Positions 8,053-16,817 of a DNA stretch of 64,000 bases are shown one piece after another. The translations under genes were made by a program, and so were the position numbers. The notes below the pieces were generated by a model that worked only from the letters and a program-made list of their open reading frames with translations, was not told the DNA's origin and searched no databases. Each line of letters starts with the position of its first letter. Position 1 is the stretch's first letter. This DNA is from Geobacillus sp. 46C-IIa. Lineage in GTDB: Bacteria; Bacillota; Bacilli; Bacillales; Anoxybacillaceae. Location of the stretch: NCBI RefSeq assembly GCF_014679505.1, contig NZ_CP061474.1, forward strand, positions 1,828,001 to 1,892,000, in the 5' to 3' direction.

Positions 8053-10236
8053 TTATTGCTGAACGGCGGCAAATTTTGCTTTCGCTTCTTGGCGGCGGCG
8101 ATGCAAAATCGGCTCCGTATAGCCGTTTGGCTGTTCATAGCCGAGGAAGATGAGATCGCATGCCGCTTGGAACGCCACCGAATCGTCGTAGTTTGGCGCC
8201 ATCGGGCGGTAGTTCGGGTCGCCGGCGTTTTGTTCGTCGACGACTTTCGCCATTCGCTTCAGCGTCTCGAGCACTTGCTCTTTCGTGCAAATGCCGTGGT
8301 GGAGCCAGTTGGCAAGAATTTGGCTCGAAATGCGGAGCGTCGCCCGGTCTTCCATCAGTCCGATGTTGTGGATGTCCGGCACTTTCGAGCAGCCGATCCC
8401 TTGATCGATCCAGCGGACGACATAACCTAAAATGCTTTGGCAGTTGTTGTCGAGCTCTTCTTGGATTTCATCCGCCGTCCATTGCGGGTTGTTGACGAAC
8501 GGAATTTGCAAAATGTCATCGCGGTAATCGTTCCGGTCATTGGCCAGCTCGTTTTGTACAGCGGCGACATTCACCTGATGATAATGAAGCGCATGGAGCG
8601 TAGCGGCTGTCGGCGACGGCACCCATGCGGTGTTCGCGCCGGCTTTTAATTGCGCTCCTTTTTGTTTCAGCATTTCCGCCATCAAGTCCGGCATCGCCCA
8701 CATCCCTTTGCCGATTTGCGCCCGGCCGCGGAAGCCGGCAGCGAGCCCGACGGCCACGTTCGATTTTTCATAACCGGCAAGCCATGTCGACGATTTCATA
8801 TCGTTTTTGCGCAACATCGGCCCCGCTTCCATCGATGTATGAATTTCGTCCCCAGTCCGGTCAAGGAAGCCGGTGTTGATGAAGACGATGCGATCGCGCA
8901 CTTCGTAAATGCAGTTTTTCAAGTTGAGCGATGTCCGTCGCTCTTCATCCATGACACCGATTTTAATCGTATTTCGCTTGAGGTCGAGCATATCTTCGAC
9001 GCGGTCAAACAGCTCGTTGGCAAACGCCACTTCCGCTGATCCGTGCATTTTCGGCTTGACGATGTAAATCGAGCCTTTGCGCGAGTTCAAGTAGCGCGTG
9101 TTGCCGATCAGCGAATGTTTCATGATCAAGCTCGTAATCACCGCATCGATGATCCCTTCATGCACTTCTTCACCGTTCGCATCCAAAATGGCGTTGTTTG
9201 TCATCAGATGGCCGACATTGCGCACGAACATGAGCGAACGACCCGGCAGCACAAGCTCTCCGCCATCCGGCGTTTTATATACGCGGTCCGGATTCAAGGC
9301 ACGCGTAAACAGTTTCCCGTTTTTCTCAAACGTCGCCGTCAAATCACCTTTCATCAAACCAAACAAGTTGCGATACACGACCACTTTATCCTCGGCATCG
9401 ACAGCTGCGACCGAATCTTCGCCGTCCATAATCGTCGTCACGGCTGCTTCTAGGACAATGTCTTTGACACCGGCTTGATCCGTTTTGCCGACAGGATGTT
9501 CACGGTCGATTTGAATTTCAATATGAAGGCCGTTGTTTTTCAGCAGCACTGCCGTCGGGTTTTGCGGCTCACCTTGGAAGCCGACGAATTTTTCCGGCTC
9601 TTTCAGCCCTGTTGTCGCCCCGCCTTCTGTCGTCACGACAAGCTGCCTGTCAACAATGGCGTACTGGACAGCGTCTTCATGGGAATATTGCGCAAGCGGC
9701 ACCGCTTCATCTAAAAACTGCCGCCCGTAGGCGATGACTTTCGCTCCGCGAACCGGGTTGTATGACGAACCGCGCTCAGCGCCGTCTTCTTCACTAATGG
9801 CGTCCGTGCCATACAGCGCATCATACAAGCTTCCCCAGCGGGCGTTGGCGGCATTCAAAGCGTAACGGGCGTTCGTCAGCGGTACGACGAGCTGCGGCCC
9901 GGCTTGCACGGCAATTTCATCATCGACATTGTCGGTCGTAATCTCAAAATCTTCCACTTCCGGCTCCAAATAGCCGATGCCCGTCAAAAACGCTTTATAT
10001 TCGTCAAAATCGAAGCGGCCGCGATGGTTTTTATACCACTCATTCAATTTCTCCTGAATCTCGTCGCGGCGCGCGAGCAGCTCCTTATTGCGCGGCGTCA
10101 AGTCGGCGATCAGCGCGGCAAAATCGCGCCAAAATTTGTCTTGGTCAAGCCCGCTGCTCGGCAACAGCTCCTCATTGACAAAATCGTACAACACTTTCGC
10201 AACTTGAATGGTCCCCGTTTGCACATATTCAGCCAT
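8053..10236 (-). CDS. glcB: Malate synthase G
   Basis: 727 residues, the length of the large G isoform (about 720), not the 530-residue A isoform. It condenses glyoxylate and acetyl-CoA to malate. Family landmarks: [14 protein letters not shown] near residue 57, the acidic [14 protein letters not shown] segment near 455 (magnesium and glyoxylate site), [22 protein letters not shown], and [19 protein letters not shown]. The ATG at 10236 has a purine-rich AAGGGAGAAAG upstream. It sits directly 3' of the glycolate oxidase genes but has its own promoter and palindrome, and it consumes the glyoxylate those genes make. Pairing with GlcDEF, as in the E. coli glc operon, supports a glycolate-utilisation role. 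Confidence 0.97.
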   Translation of the reverse strand: MAEYVQTGTIQVAKVLYDFVNEELLPSSGLDQDKFWRDFAALIADLTPRNKELLARRDEIQEKLNEWYKNHRGRFDFDEYKAFLTGIGYLEPEVEDFEITTDNVDDEIAVQAGPQLVVPLTNARYALNAANARWGSLYDALYGTDAISEEDGAERGSSYNPVRGAKVIAYGRQFLDEAVPLAQYSHEDAVQYAIVDRQLVVTTEGGATTGLKEPEKFVGFQGEPQNPTAVLLKNNGLHIEIQIDREHPVGKTDQAGVKDIVLEAAVTTIMDGEDSVAAVDAEDKVVVYRNLFGLMKGDLTATFEKNGKLFTRALNPDRVYKTPDGGELVLPGRSLMFVRNVGHLMTNNAILDANGEEVHEGIIDAVITSLIMKHSLIGNTRYLNSRKGSIYIVKPKMHGSAEVAFANELFDRVEDMLDLKRNTIKIGVMDEERRTSLNLKNCIYEVRDRIVFINTGFLDRTGDEIHTSMEAGPMLRKNDMKSSTWLAGYEKSNVAVGLAAGFRGRAQIGKGMWAMPDLMAEMLKQKGAQLKAGANTAWVPSPTAATLHALHYHQVNVAAVQNELANDRNDYRDDILQIPFVNNPQWTADEIQEELDNNCQSILGYVVRWIDQGIGCSKVPDIHNIGLMEDRATLRISSQILANWLHHGICTKEQVLETLKRMAKVVDEQNAGDPNYRPMAPNYDDSVAFQAACDLIFLGYEQPNGYTEPILHRRRQEAKAKFAAVQQ

Positions 10237-10267
10237 CGTTTCTTTCTCCCTTCTTGTTTCTTATTAC

Positions 10268-10280
10268 GAAACACTGTTTC
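10268..10280. promoter_or_regulatory. Palindromic operator before glcB (GAAACACTGTTTC)
   Basis: A perfect 6-1-6 palindrome located just downstream of the predicted glcB promoter and 31 bp before the start codon. The same 13-bp pattern, differing only at the centre base, lies before glcE. The GAAA...TTTC form resembles boxes bound by IclR-family KdgR proteins. Binding by the local IclR regulator is inference. Confidence 0.6.
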
Positions 10281-10297
10281 TTAATTGATCTAAAAAG

Positions 10298-10326
10298 ATG
10301 ATACCATGAAACGAAACCGCTGACAA
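10298..10326 (-). promoter_or_regulatory. Predicted glcB promoter
   Basis: On the minus strand TTGTCA (10321-10326), a 17-bp spacer and TATCAT (10298-10303). The initiation point would fall about 10 bp before the GAAACACTGTTTC palindrome, a typical position for repression by blocking. Confidence 0.55.
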
Positions 10327-10343
10327 TCGTTTTTGCAAAATTT

Positions 10344-11792
10344 TCATTTTACTGCCGACGGCGTCCGTTTTGTCTCTACACACCGTCCTGGCGTCGGAAA
10401 CAGCTTGCCGGCGTTGAGCAAGTTTTTCGGATTGAACACGTCGCGGATCGCCGTTTGCGCCAAAATTTCTTCGTCGTTGAAAATAAAGCGCATCTCTTCT
10501 TTTTTCTCAAGGCCAACGCCATGCTCCCCGGTGATCGACCCGCCGACAGCCGCGCACGCCTTGAGGCATTCGCTTCCGGCTGCGAGCGCCCGCTCCGTCT
10601 CCCCTGGTTGGTTGGCATCAAACAGAACGAGCGGATGCAAGTTGCCATCGCCGGCATGGAAAATGTTTGCAATCCTCAACCGATATTTACGGCTAATGTT
10701 GGCAATTTCCCGCAACACTTCCGGCAGCCGGCTGCGCGGAATGACGCCGTCTTGCACTAAATAGTCGGGCGAAATCGCTCCCATGGCGCCAAAGCCGGTT
10801 TTCCGATTCGCCCACCAGCGGGCCCGTTCTTCTTCCGACTCAGCCACCCTCACTTCACGCACATGATGGCGGCGGCAAATCGTTAAAATGTCGTCAATTT
10901 GTTCGCCGATCCCGGCAGAAATGCCGTCCACTTCAATGAGCAAAAGCGCGGCGATATCTTTCGGATGCCCAACCGGAAACGCGGCCGCTTCGACCGCTTC
11001 TATGGCCGTTTGGTCCATCATCTCAAGCGCCGCCGGCACGATCCCGGCGGAAATAATGTCGGAAACAGTTTGGCTTGCGTCTTCGACTTCATCAAAATAA
11101 GCGAGCACCGTCTGTTTCGCCTCGGGATTTTTCAGCAGACGGACGGTAATTTTCGTCACGATGCCAAGCGTCCCCTCTGATCCGGTCAACAGCCCGAGCA
11201 AGTCGTAGCCGGGCGGGTCAGGAACGCCGTTTTCTCCAATTTCAACGATTTCGCCATCGGGCAAGACGACTTCAAGACCTAAAATATGGTTCGTCGTCAC
11301 CCCGTATTTTAAGCAATGGGCGCCGCCAGCGTTTTCCGCGACATTGCCGCCGATCGTGCAGCAATATTGGCTCGACGGGTCAGGCGCATAGTAATAGCCG
11401 CGGTGCGCGACGGAATTCGTCAGCTTCAAGTTGACAAACCCCGGTTCAACAACAGCGCGCCGGTTTTCGAGATCGACGTGCAAAAGCCGCTTCATCCGCG
11501 TCAAGCTAATGACGACTTCCCCGTTTAACGGAATCGCCCCGCCGCTTAACCCTGTGCCAGCACCGCGGGCGAGAAACGGCAGCTCGTGCTCATAGCAATA
11601 TTTGACGACCGCTGCCACTTCTTCCGTGCTATTCGGAAATACGACCGCTTTCGGCAAATGGCGGTGGACGGTAAAGCCGTCGCAGTCATACGCCATTAAA
11701 TCTTCCTTCCGGTACAAAATCGCCGTTTCGCCGACAATGCGGGCGAGCGCCCGAATGTGCGGGTCGTTCGTTGCAATGGGCCGTTTTCTCAT
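10344..11792 (-). CDS. glcD: Glycolate oxidase subunit GlcD (FAD-binding)
   Basis: About 482 residues. FAD-binding PCMH-type domain (about 45-225) with the pyrophosphate loop GAGTGLSGGAI, then a FAD-oxidase C-terminal domain carrying FHAGDGNLHP and GSITGEHGVG. It is the catalytic flavin subunit oxidising glycolate (or D-lactate-like 2-hydroxy acids) to glyoxylate. A long upstream open extension overlaps glcF and is not part of the gene: ATG at 11790-11792 overlaps the glcF TGA by 4 bp (ATGA coupling). Order on the strand is glcE-glcF-glcD. D-lactate dehydrogenase is an alternative substrate assignment, but malate synthase G next door favours glycolate. Confidence 0.93.
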   Translation of the reverse strand: MRKRPIATNDPHIRALARIVGETAILYRKEDLMAYDCDGFTVHRHLPKAVVFPNSTEEVAAVVKYCYEHELPFLARGAGTGLSGGAIPLNGEVVISLTRMKRLLHVDLENRRAVVEPGFVNLKLTNSVAHRGYYYAPDPSSQYCCTIGGNVAENAGGAHCLKYGVTTNHILGLEVVLPDGEIVEIGENGVPDPPGYDLLGLLTGSEGTLGIVTKITVRLLKNPEAKQTVLAYFDEVEDASQTVSDIISAGIVPAALEMMDQTAIEAVEAAAFPVGHPKDIAALLLIEVDGISAGIGEQIDDILTICRRHHVREVRVAESEEERARWWANRKTGFGAMGAISPDYLVQDGVIPRSRLPEVLREIANISRKYRLRIANIFHAGDGNLHPLVLFDANQPGETERALAAGSECLKACAAVGGSITGEHGVGLEKKEEMRFIFNDEEILAQTAIRDVFNPKNLLNAGKLFPTPGRCVETKRTPSAVK

Positions 11793-13147
11793 ATGCGCAC
11801 GTCCTTCCCTTCCTCTTTTTGGTACGCCCAATCTAACAGCTGCACCGTATGGACGATTTTTTGGTTCCGCCCGTGTTTCATGACGCCAAGCGCCATTTGC
11901 AGCATGCAGCCCGGGTTGCCCATCGAGATGAGTTCCACTTCTTGCGGCACGTTTTGCATTTTGCTCTCCAGCACCGCCTGCGCCATTTCCGGGTGGGTGA
12001 TGTTGTAAATCCCCGCGCTGCCGCAGCAGCGGTCGGCGTTCGACATGGCGACCATCTCCACGCCTGGAATGCTGTTGATTACAGCGCGCGGCTCCTGGCG
12101 GATGCCTTGGCCATGGGCTAAATGGCACGCATCATGGTACGTGAGGCGCACGTTCAGTTCCGCTTTCGGCGGCTTGAAGCCCGTGTCATGCAAAAATTTG
12201 GACACATCCTCGACTTTGGAGGCAAACTGTTCCGCTTTTTCATGCCATGTTGGGTCATGCCGGAACAACTCCGGATACTCCTTCAACATCGCGCCGCAAC
12301 CGGCGGCGTTGACGATCACATGGTCGACCCCTTGAAACGCCTCAATGTTTTGCTTGGCGAGCTTCCGCCCCGTTTCGCGGTCGCCGGCATGAACATGAAG
12401 CGCCCCGCAACACGTCTGGTTCGGCACGATGACGACATCGTTGCCGTTACGCGTCAACACGCGGATCGTCGCCTCGTTAATGTCGGAGAACATCACGTCC
12501 ATCACGCAGCCGGTCAAGATCGCGACCGTCCGCTTCGTTTCCCCTTTGGCCTTAATCAGCGGCTCACGCTTATATTTTTTCCGTACCGGCGTGCCGACTT
12601 CCGGCAAAATGGCCTCCATCTCGGCCAAATGGTCCGGCATTATCCGCAGCACCCCGGTCTTACGCGCCACCGTCTGCAGCCCGCTTTTTTGGTATAGCTT
12701 CAACAGGCGGCCAAACCAATCAAGGCGCGACGGGTGCGGGAACACCCCTTTTAAGAAAAAGTCGCTCACCAGCGCCTTCCAGCCCGTGAGCGGCACCGCC
12801 TGGCGAAGCTGGCCGCGCACTTGTTCAATGAGTCCGCCGACATCGACATCAGCCGGACACGCTGTCGTGCAGGCGCGGCAGTCTAGGCACGTAAAAATCG
12901 GGTCAAGCAAATCCGGCGTTAAATCAAGCTTCCCTTCGCCGACCGACTTCATCAAATGAACGCGGCCGCGCGGGGAGTGCTGCTCTTCGCCGGTTTGTTC
13001 GTACGTCGGACACGACTCTAAACACATGCCGCAATGGACGCAGTCGGCCCATTTGCTCGGGTCGGGCAAATCGCTAAACCGGTAGTTGCCAAGGCTTGCG
13101 GTCGCACAAGCCGGGCTGTCCGCCCGCTCATTCATCACTGTGCTCAT
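11789..13147 (-). CDS. glcF: Glycolate oxidase iron-sulfur subunit GlcF
   Basis: 452 residues. Two 4Fe-4S ferredoxin motifs, CVHCGMCLESCP (about 36-47) and CLDCRACTTACP (about 88-99), are followed by the two cysteine-rich CCG domains (QTCCGALHVHAG and DRCCGSAGIYN). It passes electrons from the flavin subunits to the membrane quinone pool. It overlaps glcD by 4 bp and starts 2 bp after the glcE stop, so the three subunits are translated as a block. All cluster cysteines appear intact. Confidence 0.95.
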   Translation of the reverse strand: MSTVMNERADSPACATASLGNYRFSDLPDPSKWADCVHCGMCLESCPTYEQTGEEQHSPRGRVHLMKSVGEGKLDLTPDLLDPIFTCLDCRACTTACPADVDVGGLIEQVRGQLRQAVPLTGWKALVSDFFLKGVFPHPSRLDWFGRLLKLYQKSGLQTVARKTGVLRIMPDHLAEMEAILPEVGTPVRKKYKREPLIKAKGETKRTVAILTGCVMDVMFSDINEATIRVLTRNGNDVVIVPNQTCCGALHVHAGDRETGRKLAKQNIEAFQGVDHVIVNAAGCGAMLKEYPELFRHDPTWHEKAEQFASKVEDVSKFLHDTGFKPPKAELNVRLTYHDACHLAHGQGIRQEPRAVINSIPGVEMVAMSNADRCCGSAGIYNITHPEMAQAVLESKMQNVPQEVELISMGNPGCMLQMALGVMKHGRNQKIVHTVQLLDWAYQKEEGKDVRI

Positions 13148-13149
13148 CG

Positions 13150-14472
13150 TTAAATCCCCCCAATAAAGCGCTGATCGTTAACCGTTTTGTTTGGATCAAC
13201 TTTCCGCTTAATGCCTTCGAGCAAGAAAAAGTACGACGGCTTTCCGCCCCAGACATCGATGCGCTGGCGCAGCGAAAACGGCAAATGCTTGACGACCGCA
13301 TAGCCGCCCAAGCGGACCGCCGTTTGGCGCAACTCCTCAATGGCGGCGGCGACCCCCTCTTCACTGCCGCGCACATACGCCTGACAAAGTCCATGGCCCA
13401 ACCCGCCGTGCGCTTCGACCTGAACGTGGCAGCGATCAGCAATTAACGCGCTTTCCCGCAAGATCGAGAGCACGTCCAAGTTGACGACGCCGATTTTCAC
13501 CGCCGCTTCCACGCTGTCCCTCACGGTTGTCAGACGCCCGTTCGGCGCGATCGTGTAAAACATCCGCCAAAAAGCTTCCACCTTCTCACCGGCTAAAATG
13601 GCCATCGCAGCCGTCCTCGGACAGAGACGTTCCACCCACTGCTCTTGATAATGGACGGCCTTTTCCACGTCTTCAAACCCGATCGCGAGCGTATAGACAG
13701 GACGCCCCGTCAACCGTTCGGCAAGCGCGGGGTTGAGCAGTTCAAAACAAACCGGCTCCATCATCGTATCAAGGAAGGAAACAGCGAACGAGCGAATCTC
13801 GTGAACATCGCCGCTTGGGAACGATAACAAAACAACGCTTTCATATTTCGCGAGCGGCCGGAGCTTCAACGTGATCTCGCTCAGCACGCCAAGCGTCCCC
13901 ATCGCCCCGATAAACAGTTTATTCATGTCATAACCGGCGACGTTTTTCACTACTTTGCCGCCGGAGCGGATGACCGTGCCGTCCGGATACAAGATGCGCA
14001 GCCCGATGACCGAATCGCGCGCTGATCCGTAGCCAAGCCGCTTCGGTCCGCTGTCGTTCGCGGCAATCACTCCGCCGATCGTCGCTTCATCCGGCCAGAA
14101 CGGATCTAACGCTACTTTTTGCCGGTGCGGGGCAAGCGCGCGCTGCAAATCACCGAACACCGTTCCCGCTTTCACGGTGACGGTCATGTCGGCGGCCGCT
14201 TGTTCGACAATGCCGGCATAGTTTTCCAAAGACAGCAAAATATCTGCCTGTTCCCGCTGCCCGCCAAACCCTCGTTTCGTGCCGCGGCCCGTGACGACGA
14301 CTTTTTTGCCATGATGGTTGGCATAACGGAGCACCGCGGCGATGTCTTCTTCCGTCCGCGGGTAAATGGTCACCACGCCGCTATTGCCAAGCGGGTGAGG
14401 GGATTCATTTGTTTTGATTTGTTCCGGATGCAAGAAAGCGCTTAACTCATCCAGCCATGTCAATGAGAGCAT
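13150..14472 (-). CDS. glcE: Glycolate oxidase subunit GlcE (FAD-binding)
   Basis: 440 residues. FAD-binding PCMH-type domain (about 30-205) with VVVTGRGTKRGFGG and the DPFWPDEATIGGVIAANDSGPKR region, and a smaller C-terminal part than GlcD, as is normal for GlcE. It is an accessory flavin subunit needed for the glycolate oxidase complex. The ATG at 14472 follows GGAGGGG. It is the first gene of the glcEFD unit; a GAAACAATGTTTC palindrome lies 27 bp upstream and a CcpA-like site lies within its first codons. It is a little longer than E. coli GlcE (about 350). Confidence 0.9.
   Translation of the reverse strand: MLSLTWLDELSAFLHPEQIKTNESPHPLGNSGVVTIYPRTEEDIAAVLRYANHHGKKVVVTGRGTKRGFGGQREQADILLSLENYAGIVEQAAADMTVTVKAGTVFGDLQRALAPHRQKVALDPFWPDEATIGGVIAANDSGPKRLGYGSARDSVIGLRILYPDGTVIRSGGKVVKNVAGYDMNKLFIGAMGTLGVLSEITLKLRPLAKYESVVLLSFPSGDVHEIRSFAVSFLDTMMEPVCFELLNPALAERLTGRPVYTLAIGFEDVEKAVHYQEQWVERLCPRTAAMAILAGEKVEAFWRMFYTIAPNGRLTTVRDSVEAAVKIGVVNLDVLSILRESALIADRCHVQVEAHGGLGHGLCQAYVRGSEEGVAAAIEELRQTAVRLGGYAVVKHLPFSLRQRIDVWGGKPSYFFLLEGIKRKVDPNKTVNDQRFIGGI
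14433..14446. promoter_or_regulatory. Possible CcpA (cre) site inside the 5' end of glcE
   Basis: GTTAAGCGCTTTCT (minus strand) matches 12 of 14 positions of the Bacillus cre consensus TGWAARCGYTWNCW. It lies about 9 codons into glcE, where CcpA can act as a roadblock. Catabolite repression of glycolate use would make sense, but one imperfect match is weak evidence. Confidence 0.35.
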
Positions 14473-14499
14473 TGTCGCCCCTCCTTCGTTTCGCGATAG

Positions 14500-14512
14500 G
14501 AAACAATGTTTC
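14500..14512. promoter_or_regulatory. Palindromic operator before glcE (GAAACAATGTTTC)
   Basis: A perfect 6-1-6 palindrome, 27 bp before the glcE start, identical to the glcB-proximal site except for the centre base. It is the strongest candidate for co-regulation of glcEFD and glcB by the block's IclR protein. Confidence 0.6.
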
Positions 14513-14534
14513 TTTTTTAATTTTTAAAAAAAGC

Positions 14535-14553
14535 GAAACGCGCTCGACGTTTC
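14535..14553. promoter_or_regulatory. Second, wider-spaced GAAAC/GTTTC palindrome before glcE
   Basis: GAAACG-N7-CGTTTC lies 22 bp upstream of the main glcE palindrome. The half-site matches but the spacing differs (7 versus 1). It may be an auxiliary binding site or chance. Confidence 0.3.
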
Positions 14554-14562
14554 AGCCAAATC

Positions 14563-14580
14563 CACCTCCTGCAGGAGGTG
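14563..14580. repeat. 18-bp perfect palindrome between garR and glcE
   Basis: CACCTCCTGCAGGAGGTG is self-complementary without a spacer. It contains a Shine-Dalgarno-like AGGAGGTG in each direction but no start codon follows at suitable spacing on either strand. Function unknown; protein binding is possible. Confidence 0.5.
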
Positions 14581-14650
14581 CCGCTACCTCTATTAAATCA
14601 TTGATGACCCATTTTTTCAATGAATTTTTTGAATTTCCATATCATTTTGT

Positions 14651-15547
14651 TCATTCCGTCTCTTTTACCGTCACCCCGACTCGCCGCTCGAACAGTTGGA
14701 TGACCGCCGACATATCCAAATCAGCGAGACCGGCGGCCATCGCCGCAGCAAACGTTTCCTCAGCCCCAGTGCCAAGGCAGCGGTTGATGCCGATTTCGTT
14801 CATGAGTGCATTCGCCAAGCGCACGTCTTTATGTACATACTTCACCGCCCCGCCGGGCGCAAATTGACGCGGCAGCACGAACTGCTCCATATGGCGGCGC
14901 AGCATCCGGCTGTCCCCATAGCTTTCTTTCAACAGCCGATACAGCTTCCCGGCGTCGAGCCCGTAAGCGACGCCGGCAACCATCGCTTCCGCCGCGGCGA
15001 CGGAATGGACGGCGACCAAATATTGATTGAGCACTTTCGCCACGCTGCCGGCGCCGCTTTCCCCTAAATATTCGACCGTCTTTCCCAACACACCGAGCAG
15101 CGGGCGCACCCGCTCCCACGCTGCTTGGTCGCCGCCGACCATCATCGTGAGCGTCCCTTGTTCCGCCCCTTCCGGCCCGCCGCTTACTGGCGCATCCAAA
15201 TAAGCGACGCCGCGCTCGCCGGCCCGCTCGGCCACAAGACGGCTCGTCTTTGGACCGACGGTCGTAAAGTCGAGGCAAACCGCTCCCGGACGGGCCGCAT
15301 GGAGAATGCCTCCTTCCCCTGTATAGACATTGATGACATCATCCGGCATGGACAGGCATGTGCAAATCACATCGACTTCGCTCGCCAACGCCGTGATCGT
15401 CCCCGCCTGCCGGGCGCCCCGTTCCACCAGCGGCGCCGCCTTTTCTTCGGTGCGGTTGTACACCGTAACATCGAAGCCGGCATCCAGCAGCCGCTTCGCC
15501 ATGCGCGAGCCCATCACGCCCAACCCGATAAAGCCGACGCTCGTCAT
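14651..15547 (-). CDS. Tartronate semialdehyde reductase / 3-hydroxyisobutyrate dehydrogenase family
   Basis: 298 residues of the beta-hydroxyacid dehydrogenase family. N-terminal NAD(P)-binding motif GFIGLGVMGSRMAKRL (about 5-20), substrate loop DAPVSGGPEGAEQGTL (about 118-133), and catalytic lysine in GSGAGSVAKVLNQ-type context (K near 171). Its ATG overlaps the end of the hydroxypyruvate isomerase gene by 4 bp. That pairing points to tartronate semialdehyde reductase (GlxR/GarR) in glyoxylate assimilation to glycerate. 3-hydroxyisobutyrate dehydrogenase is the alternative. A glyoxylate carboligase that would supply tartronate semialdehyde is not in the window. Confidence 0.85.
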   Translation of the reverse strand: MTSVGFIGLGVMGSRMAKRLLDAGFDVTVYNRTEEKAAPLVERGARQAGTITALASEVDVICTCLSMPDDVINVYTGEGGILHAARPGAVCLDFTTVGPKTSRLVAERAGERGVAYLDAPVSGGPEGAEQGTLTMMVGGDQAAWERVRPLLGVLGKTVEYLGESGAGSVAKVLNQYLVAVHSVAAAEAMVAGVAYGLDAGKLYRLLKESYGDSRMLRRHMEQFVLPRQFAPGGAVKYVHKDVRLANALMNEIGINRCLGTGAEETFAAAMAAGLADLDMSAVIQLFERRVGVTVKETE

Positions 15548-16338
15548 CGTCCTGCACCTCCTTTCATGCGATATGGTTCATACCAGGCAAAGCTCTCGCT
15601 GCTTTCCCGCGCCGGGATGTACTCGAGCCCGATCGCCCCGCTGTAACCGCGCTCCTGCAAAAACGAAAAAATATCGTCATACGGCAGCACCCCCGTCCCC
15701 GGCTCATGCCGCCCCGGGGCATCGGCGAATTGTACATGGGCAATGAGCGGCTCGTAAGCAGCAAACGTCGCCGTCACATCAAAACCAAGCCGTGCCATAT
15801 GATACACGTCGTACTGCAGCTTTACGTTCGGCCGGCCGAGATCGCGAATGATCGCCGCAGCTTCCTCAATATTCGTTAAAAAGTACCCCGGCATATCGAA
15901 CGGATTGATTGGCTCGATCGTTAACGTCAGGCCATGGGCGGCAAGCGCGGCAGCTGCTTCCTCGAGGCGGCGGAGATACGTCTCCTTCGCCTGCTCCCGC
16001 GGCATATCCTTTGGCACGATCCCAGCCATGCAATGAAGATGCGGCACGCCAAGCTTTAGCGCATAACGCACACCGTCTTCAAGCGCGCGGCGGAATTCAT
16101 CATGACGGTCGGGGAAAATCGCGAGTCCGCGCTCTCCCTTTTCCCAATCGCCAGCCGGCAAGTTGATCAACACGAGCGACAACCCGTTCCCTCCCAGCTC
16201 ATCAGCAATCGCTTCCGGCGCCGCCGCATACGGGAACTGGCACTCCACAAGCGAAAACCCGTGCTGCTTCGCCTTCGCGAATCGAGCAAGAAACGGCACT
16301 TCAGTAAAAATCGTTGATACATTGACAGCAAACTTCAT
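15544..16338 (-). CDS. hyi: Hydroxypyruvate isomerase
   Basis: 264 residues, a TIM-barrel of the xylose-isomerase-like AP endonuclease 2 superfamily, at the usual Hyi length (about 258). Hyi interconverts hydroxypyruvate and tartronate semialdehyde. Landmarks are the N-terminal NVSTIFTEVPFLARF, the metal-site EPINPFDMPGYF (E near 150), DVYHMARLG (near 184) and the C-terminal GLEYIP. It heads a two-gene unit with the reductase gene (4-bp overlap) and lies upstream of glcEFD on the same strand. The neighbours match glyoxylate/glycolate use. Related sugar isomerases in this superfamily cannot be excluded from sequence alone. Confidence 0.85.
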   Translation of the reverse strand: MKFAVNVSTIFTEVPFLARFAKAKQHGFSLVECQFPYAAAPEAIADELGGNGLSLVLINLPAGDWEKGERGLAIFPDRHDEFRRALEDGVRYALKLGVPHLHCMAGIVPKDMPREQAKETYLRRLEEAAAALAAHGLTLTIEPINPFDMPGYFLTNIEEAAAIIRDLGRPNVKLQYDVYHMARLGFDVTATFAAYEPLIAHVQFADAPGRHEPGTGVLPYDDIFSFLQERGYSGAIGLEYIPARESSESFAWYEPYRMKGGAGR

Positions 16339-16422
16339 CGCTATGCTCCTCTCCCCTCATTTCCTCTCCCTTATTCGCCTCACTTCTCGTCAATTCCTGC
16401 TTTCACCGCTCTCGTTCTCCTT

Positions 16423-16713
16423 TTACGCCGTAAAAAACAGGCGCATCAACTCATCAATCAGCCGTTCGCTGTACAAAGAAACAGGGATTTTCTCCGAAGC
16501 GTCACGCCATAAATTCAAATACAAAAGCAGCGTATCAATGGATAAGTATGGAGCAATCTCTCCCTTTTCTTGGGCTTCGCGAATCATTTCGATCACCAAC
16601 GGCAACGCCCGCGTTTCGTAAAGCACATCGACCGAACGGCGAACTTCGTCATCTTCCTGCACGAGGCGGTGGATGAGGTCAGCCCGTATTTCTTTGGCAA
16701 TCGGCGCTATCAG
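16423..16713 (-). pseudogene. Truncated TetR-family regulator (C-terminal part only)
   Basis: An open frame of about 96 codons encodes a helical sequence typical of a TetR ligand-binding half (VLYETRALPLVIEMIREAQEKG..., ending with SERLIDELMRLFFTA). There is no helix-turn-helix: a TAG at 16714-16716 precedes the first homologous-looking residues and no start with a ribosome binding site is present. A GTG at 16662 could start 79 codons but would still lack DNA binding. I read it as a decayed gene. Family assignment is by general resemblance (YfiR-like C-terminus), so moderate. Confidence 0.6.
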
Positions 16714-16776
16714 CTACACAACACGAATTGTCACTTTTTCCAAACGCAATTTGCCGCCTTGATGACACCAACACGG

Positions 16777-16812
16777 AAAAAGGGCTGCTCCTTCAGGAGA
16801 CAGCCCTTTTTT
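16777..16812 (-). terminator. Terminator after the BI-1 family gene
   Basis: On the minus strand AAAAAAGGGCTG, a TCTCC-GGAGC-containing apex and CAGCCCTTTTT form a strong stem with a T-run, 6 bp past the stop at 16818. Confidence 0.88.
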
Positions 16813-16817
16813 GGCGC

